Assembly: GCA_002306315.1 (NCBI GenBank) | Contig: DBRK01000023.1 | Span: 1 to 8,251 of the forward strand | Length of the DNA stretch: 8,251 bases | Source: Patescibacteria group bacterium UBA1370 | Lineage (GTDB): Bacteria; Patescibacteriota; Microgenomatia; UBA1400; PJMF01 | Reading direction: 5' to 3' | Part shown: one piece after another, positions 5,645-8,251 of the stretch | How positions within the stretch are numbered: the stretch's first letter is position 1 | How the letters are laid out: each line of letters starts with the position of its first letter | Made by a program: the position numbers and the translations under genes | Notes under the pieces: generated by a model | The model's database searches: none | Seen by the model: only the letters and a program-made list of their open reading frames with translations | What the model was told of the DNA's origin: nothing

Positions 5645-7291
5645 ATGAGTCTGCAAGTTTCACCAAAACACCCGGTAGCTTACTTTTGTGCGGAATACGG
5701 CTTAGAGGCCAATCTTCCCTGGTATGCCGGTGGTTTGGGAGTGTTGGCTGGCGATACTGTTAAACAAGCCTCTGATTCGGCATTGCCTTTCATTGGCATC
5801 GGCCTCCTCTATCGTGGTGACAAAATGGTTCAGGAAATCTCACCAGAGGGTGAACAGTCTGAAAAGGATTTTGTCTACGACCCGGTCGCTGCTGGACTGG
5901 AGCATGTTTATCTTCAAGATGAACCGCTGTTTGTTAAAGTTCATTTAACGGTTCGCGATGTTTGGCTGCGTTGTTGGAAAAAAACCTTTGCAAATGGCGT
6001 GGTTCTCTATCTCTTGGATGCCGATACAGACCAAAACGAACCGGAGGAACGCGACTTAACCCGAAAACTATATTTCGGCTCTGATGAAGAACAACTCCAA
6101 CAACAACTTCTCTTGGGAATAGGTGGAGTTAAGCTAATTAAGAAGCTAGGTATCACTCCCGCCGTCTACCATATAAATGAAGGTAAGCCAGCTTTTCTGC
6201 ATTGGCAATTGATCAGGTCATTGATGGATACTCACAAAATTGATTACACAGCTGCCAGGCAGCTTGCGGTCAATTGCACCGTTTACACCAACCATACATT
6301 GGTGCCTGCGGGCAACAAGTTCTATCCTGCTGACTTGGTTAAACAGTATGCAGATTATTACGCATCCAAGATGAATATCTCTGTTGACCGGCTGTTGATG
6401 CCCGGACTGGATGAAGCTGGCAGCACCTTCTCCGTAACCGATTTTGCCTTGAATAGCTCTCGCAAAGCAAATGGGGTGAGTGAGTATCACTCCCGCCTTT
6501 CTCAGGAAAACTGGCCATCTTATCACTGGGTGAATGTCACCAATGGGGTGCATCTTCCCACATGGCAAGACTCGGAAATGCCCAAGTTTGTGGCTATGCC
6601 TGATTCTTTGTGGCACCGGCATCAGGAACTAAAGGCTAAGACTGAAGAATTTGTTCGTTCACGCACTGGCTACGGCTACGACTCGCGTCAGCTGGTTATC
6701 GGTTGGGCAAGGCGGCTGGCAGGATACAAGCAGCTGCACATTATTTTTTCTGATTTGGCACGACTTAAGAGCATACTTCATCACGCAGAAAAGCCAGTTA
6801 AACTGCTCATATCCGGCAAAGCACATCAAGGAGACACCGCCGGGAAAGAACTGCTCCAGAAGGTGATTGGCTATCTGCAAAATGACCTGGCCGGCCAAGC
6901 CTTGTATATTCCCAACTACGACATTGAGATCGCCAAGCATATGACTAGCGGTGTTGATGTCTGGCTGAACACACCAGAATTAGGCAAGGAGGCTTGCGGC
7001 ACCTCAGGGATGAAAGCTATTGCTAACGGGGTTCTCCAATTAAGCGTGCCTGACGGTTGGCTAGCTGAAGTTGACTACACAGCTTTCGGTTGGAAGCTTG
7101 ATCATGAAAATACGGATGAGAGTATTTATTACTTACTAGAGAATGAGGTGGTGCCGCTATTTTATCAACGCGATAACGATGGCTTGCCGGCTGAATGGAT
7201 AAAGAAAATGGTTGCCGCCATCCATAAATCGCAGCATTTCTGTACCAAGAGGATGCTTGAAGAATATAAAAATCTTTTATATAGTGCATAA
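5645..7291 (+). CDS. glgP: Alpha-glucan phosphorylase (short GlgP type, PLP-dependent)
   Basis: This enzyme releases glucose 1-phosphate from alpha-1,4-glucans such as glycogen or maltodextrin by phosphorolysis, with pyridoxal phosphate as cofactor. It belongs to the short branch of the family, 548 residues here against more than 750 for E. coli GlgP or MalP. Visible motifs are AYFCAEYGLE and YAGGLGVLAGD (12-37); HINEGKPAFL (176-185); YTNHTLVPAG (214-223); WVNVTNGVHLPTW (295-307); IGWARRLAGYKQL (352-364, with the phosphate/PLP-contacting R356, R357 and K362); SGKAHQGD (390-397); and EACGTSGMKAIANG (449-462), where K457 is the expected PLP-binding lysine. The 176-185 motif has Lys at 181 where family members normally have His (HMNEGH, or LNDTH in classical phosphorylases). 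The remaining catalytic motifs look intact, so the protein is probably active. It lies divergent from the aldolase and 3 bases upstream of a small unknown gene. No strong Shine-Dalgarno site precedes ATG 5645. Confidence 0.93.
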   Translation: MSLQVSPKHPVAYFCAEYGLEANLPWYAGGLGVLAGDTVKQASDSALPFIGIGLLYRGDKMVQEISPEGEQSEKDFVYDPVAAGLEHVYLQDEPLFVKVHLTVRDVWLRCWKKTFANGVVLYLLDADTDQNEPEERDLTRKLYFGSDEEQLQQQLLLGIGGVKLIKKLGITPAVYHINEGKPAFLHWQLIRSLMDTHKIDYTAARQLAVNCTVYTNHTLVPAGNKFYPADLVKQYADYYASKMNISVDRLLMPGLDEAGSTFSVTDFALNSSRKANGVSEYHSRLSQENWPSYHWVNVTNGVHLPTWQDSEMPKFVAMPDSLWHRHQELKAKTEEFVRSRTGYGYDSRQLVIGWARRLAGYKQLHIIFSDLARLKSILHHAEKPVKLLISGKAHQGDTAGKELLQKVIGYLQNDLAGQALYIPNYDIEIAKHMTSGVDVWLNTPELGKEACGTSGMKAIANGVLQLSVPDGWLAEVDYTAFGWKLDHENTDESIYYLLENEVVPLFYQRDNDGLPAEWIKKMVAAIHKSQHFCTKRMLEEYKNLLYSA

Positions 7292-7294
7292 CTT

Positions 7295-7600
7295 ATGGCA
7301 GCAGCTAAATATAAAAAATTTTACGAACTGATGACCGAGGAGAACAGCTCTCTTTTTGACCGTTTTCAGGTAATTCATGATGGTTATAAAGCTGATAGAA
7401 AAAACTGGTCGAAGGATTTTCATCTAGTAGGCCAGGAAGTTGTTGATATCATGAGAAGTTGGGAAAGGCGTTTGTGCGCTGGTATGGAACGCGGCCAGAA
7501 TGCTGTTTATTCTCAGAAACTAGCCGAGAAGTTCTGGAACGAAATAAAAAAACGATATAGCCATATTGAACTTGTTGGCATCAAGTCCAATTTTGATTAG
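7295..7600 (+). CDS. Small protein of unknown function, apparently coupled to glgP
   Basis: This gene encodes 101 residues and starts 3 bases after the glgP stop, with no ribosome binding site of its own, so it is probably co-transcribed and translationally coupled with glgP. I do not recognise it. The product is highly charged (many Lys, Glu, Arg), rich in aromatic residues (YKKFYELM near the start, three Trp: WSKDF, RSWERR, FWNEIKK) and predicted by eye to be mostly helical, with helices around 3-15, 40-65 and 70-87. It has one Cys, no signal peptide, no membrane segment and no known catalytic motif. The codon use resembles its neighbours and the frame is clean, which supports a real gene. 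The position suggests a role tied to glucan use, perhaps as a partner of the phosphorylase, but only the context supports this. Confidence 0.72.
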   Translation: MAAAKYKKFYELMTEENSSLFDRFQVIHDGYKADRKNWSKDFHLVGQEVVDIMRSWERRLCAGMERGQNAVYSQKLAEKFWNEIKKRYSHIELVGIKSNFD

Positions 7601-7614
7601 GATAATTTCCGCTA

Positions 7615-7642
7615 TTTACCATAATTTAGTAGGTGCTACACT
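7615..7642 (+). promoter_or_regulatory. Candidate promoter for the 3' unknown gene
   Basis: TTTACC (7615-7620, four of six matches to TTGACA) and TACACT (7637-7642, four of six matches to TATAAT) are 16 bases apart, predicting a start near 7649 and a leader of about 30 bases. An alternative -10, CATAAT (7620-7625, five of six matches), has no -35 at proper spacing but would start the RNA near 7632, inside the left arm of the inverted repeat. The choice between them decides whether the message contains the full hairpin. Confidence 0.3.
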
Positions 7643-7680
7643 TGCATAGCTGTTAGCTGCATATTTTTCTGCACCTACTA
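7627..7680 (+). repeat. Perfect 10-bp inverted repeat ending at the next start codon
   Basis: TAGTAGGTGC (7627-7636) and GCACCTACTA (7671-7680) are exact reverse complements separated by 34 bases. The last base of the right arm is the A of the ATG at 7680. Inside the loop, AGCT-GTT-AGCT (7648-7658), extended by TGC/GCA across a 2-base bulge, forms a small second stem. Outside, ATAATT (7621-7626) can pair with AATTAT (7686-7691) across a 5-base bulge on the right side. ATAATTT also occurs directly at 7602-7608. No T-tract follows the right arm, so it is not a standard intrinsic terminator. It may be an RNA structure controlling the downstream start, or a pair of DNA operator sites. Confidence 0.6.
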
Positions 7681-8251
7681 TGACAAATTATCAGGAATCT
7701 ATTTGCTATGCCAATCGTGAATTGGAAGATCCAGCTGTATATACTGGCTGGGACGAGATATTAGTTGATACTGCTCGGGTTATTGCCAGCGAACTTGGTT
7801 CTGATATAGAAATTTCTCTAGCAGAGTTTAATATTACCCAAGTATCAGGTTATGACACCTATCGGCGTTATCCCTGTATAACTCCTATTATGGAAGAGGT
7901 CGGGCTGACCAACATCTCAGCCAGTGATACTTGGAGAAATATTAACTTCAAGTCACTGGCTTATAAGATTGGGTTTGGTACTGGTTATTTTCTAATCTTT
8001 CCAGAACAAGAGCGCCATAACCTCCGCACTAGCCGTATTGGTTCATCAGGCTTTCCATACAAAATTACCATACACCTATATTTTGAGGGTAAAGAACGCA
8101 AAGCTTACGAGATTGTACTCTGGGACTTTGTTGAAAATGGTCAAGGGCTCAAGGTTGCAAAGGCTGCCAGAGAAGCTATAGCTCAAGGAGCCAAAGACTT
8201 AACTTTGAAGCTGCCTGGTTTAATCAACTCTTTGATCCCGGGTAAGGATTC
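7680..8251 (+). CDS. Unrecognised protein, 3' end outside window
   Basis: An open frame begins at ATG 7680 and runs without a stop to the window end, giving at least 190 residues. I do not recognise the family. The start MTNYQESICYANRELED is followed by a helical-looking segment (LVDTARVIASELGSDIEISLAEF, roughly 28-50 in outline), an aromatic stretch (SGYDTYRRYPC), a central region with IGFGTGYFLIFPEQE, beta-like strands (YKITIHLYFEGKERKAYEIVLWDF) and a later helix (VAKAAREAIAQGAKDLTL). It has no signal peptide or membrane span. The alternating hydrophobic pattern and clean frame support a real gene, and base composition resembles its neighbours. No Shine-Dalgarno site is seen; the ATG is embedded in the right arm of the inverted repeat upstream. 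An upstream in-frame TAG at 7647-7649 limits any extension, leaving ATG 7680 as the only sensible start apart from a CTG at 7650. Confidence 0.65.
   Translation, partial: MTNYQESICYANRELEDPAVYTGWDEILVDTARVIASELGSDIEISLAEFNITQVSGYDTYRRYPCITPIMEEVGLTNISASDTWRNINFKSLAYKIGFGTGYFLIFPEQERHNLRTSRIGSSGFPYKITIHLYFEGKERKAYEIVLWDFVENGQGLKVAKAAREAIAQGAKDLTLKLPGLINSLIPGKD

Noticed and set aside
6218..6622. A 134-residue open frame on the minus strand inside the glucan phosphorylase gene.
   Set aside because: It lies fully within a strongly supported gene, has no recognisable motif or upstream signal, and reads as an antisense shadow of the phosphorylase codons.
1..8251. No gene here ends in TGA (all complete genes stop at TAA or TAG), raising the idea of a recoded UGA as in Gracilibacteria and SR1.
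   Set aside because: No reading frame contains in-frame TGA, conserved glycines and tryptophans use ordinary codons, and nine stops are too few to show avoidance. The standard code is sufficient.

Overview
The window carries compact, tightly packed bacterial genes with short gaps, small overlaps and few clear Shine-Dalgarno sites. The gene content and the short, divergent forms of the housekeeping proteins suggest a small-genome bacterium, most likely of the Candidate Phyla Radiation (Patescibacteria, perhaps Microgenomates). This is inferred from protein character only; there is no rRNA or other marker here to confirm it. The standard genetic code fits: tryptophan is TGG, conserved glycines are GGN, and no reading frame needs TGA as sense.

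Layout. (1) Positions 1-4493, plus strand, form a housekeeping run: the 3' end of an unrecognised gene; ybeY (rRNA maturation endonuclease); dnaX (clamp loader tau); ybaB/ebfC (nucleoid-associated protein); rdgB (XTP/dITP house-cleaning pyrophosphatase); and an M29 metallo-aminopeptidase. From ybeY to the peptidase, junctions range from a 14-base overlap to a 50-base gap, so co-transcription is likely. A promoter-like pair just before ybeY would give an almost leaderless mRNA. (2) A class I fructose-bisphosphate aldolase lies on the minus strand at 4511-5569, convergent with the peptidase gene. (3) A 75-base divergent region holding a perfect 5-3-5 palindrome separates the aldolase from a short-type alpha-glucan phosphorylase (5645-7291). 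The phosphorylase is followed 3 bases later by a 101-residue protein of unknown function. Together these suggest a glycogen/alpha-glucan to glycolysis module. (4) A 79-base gap contains a perfect 10-bp inverted repeat whose right arm ends on the A of the next start codon. It leads into an unrecognised gene that runs off the window.

The most notable signals are: an A8 run in dnaX exactly where domain III ends, followed in the -1 frame by tandem TAA stops, which would make a gamma-like short form; loss of the zinc-binding cysteines in DnaX; a Lys in place of the expected His in the phosphorylase motif; a YbeY that ends one residue after its last zinc ligand; the structured leader at 7601-7692; and two unknown genes, one apparently coupled to the phosphorylase. 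No mobile element, CRISPR array, tRNA or rRNA was seen, and no stretch over 300 bases lacks a gene.
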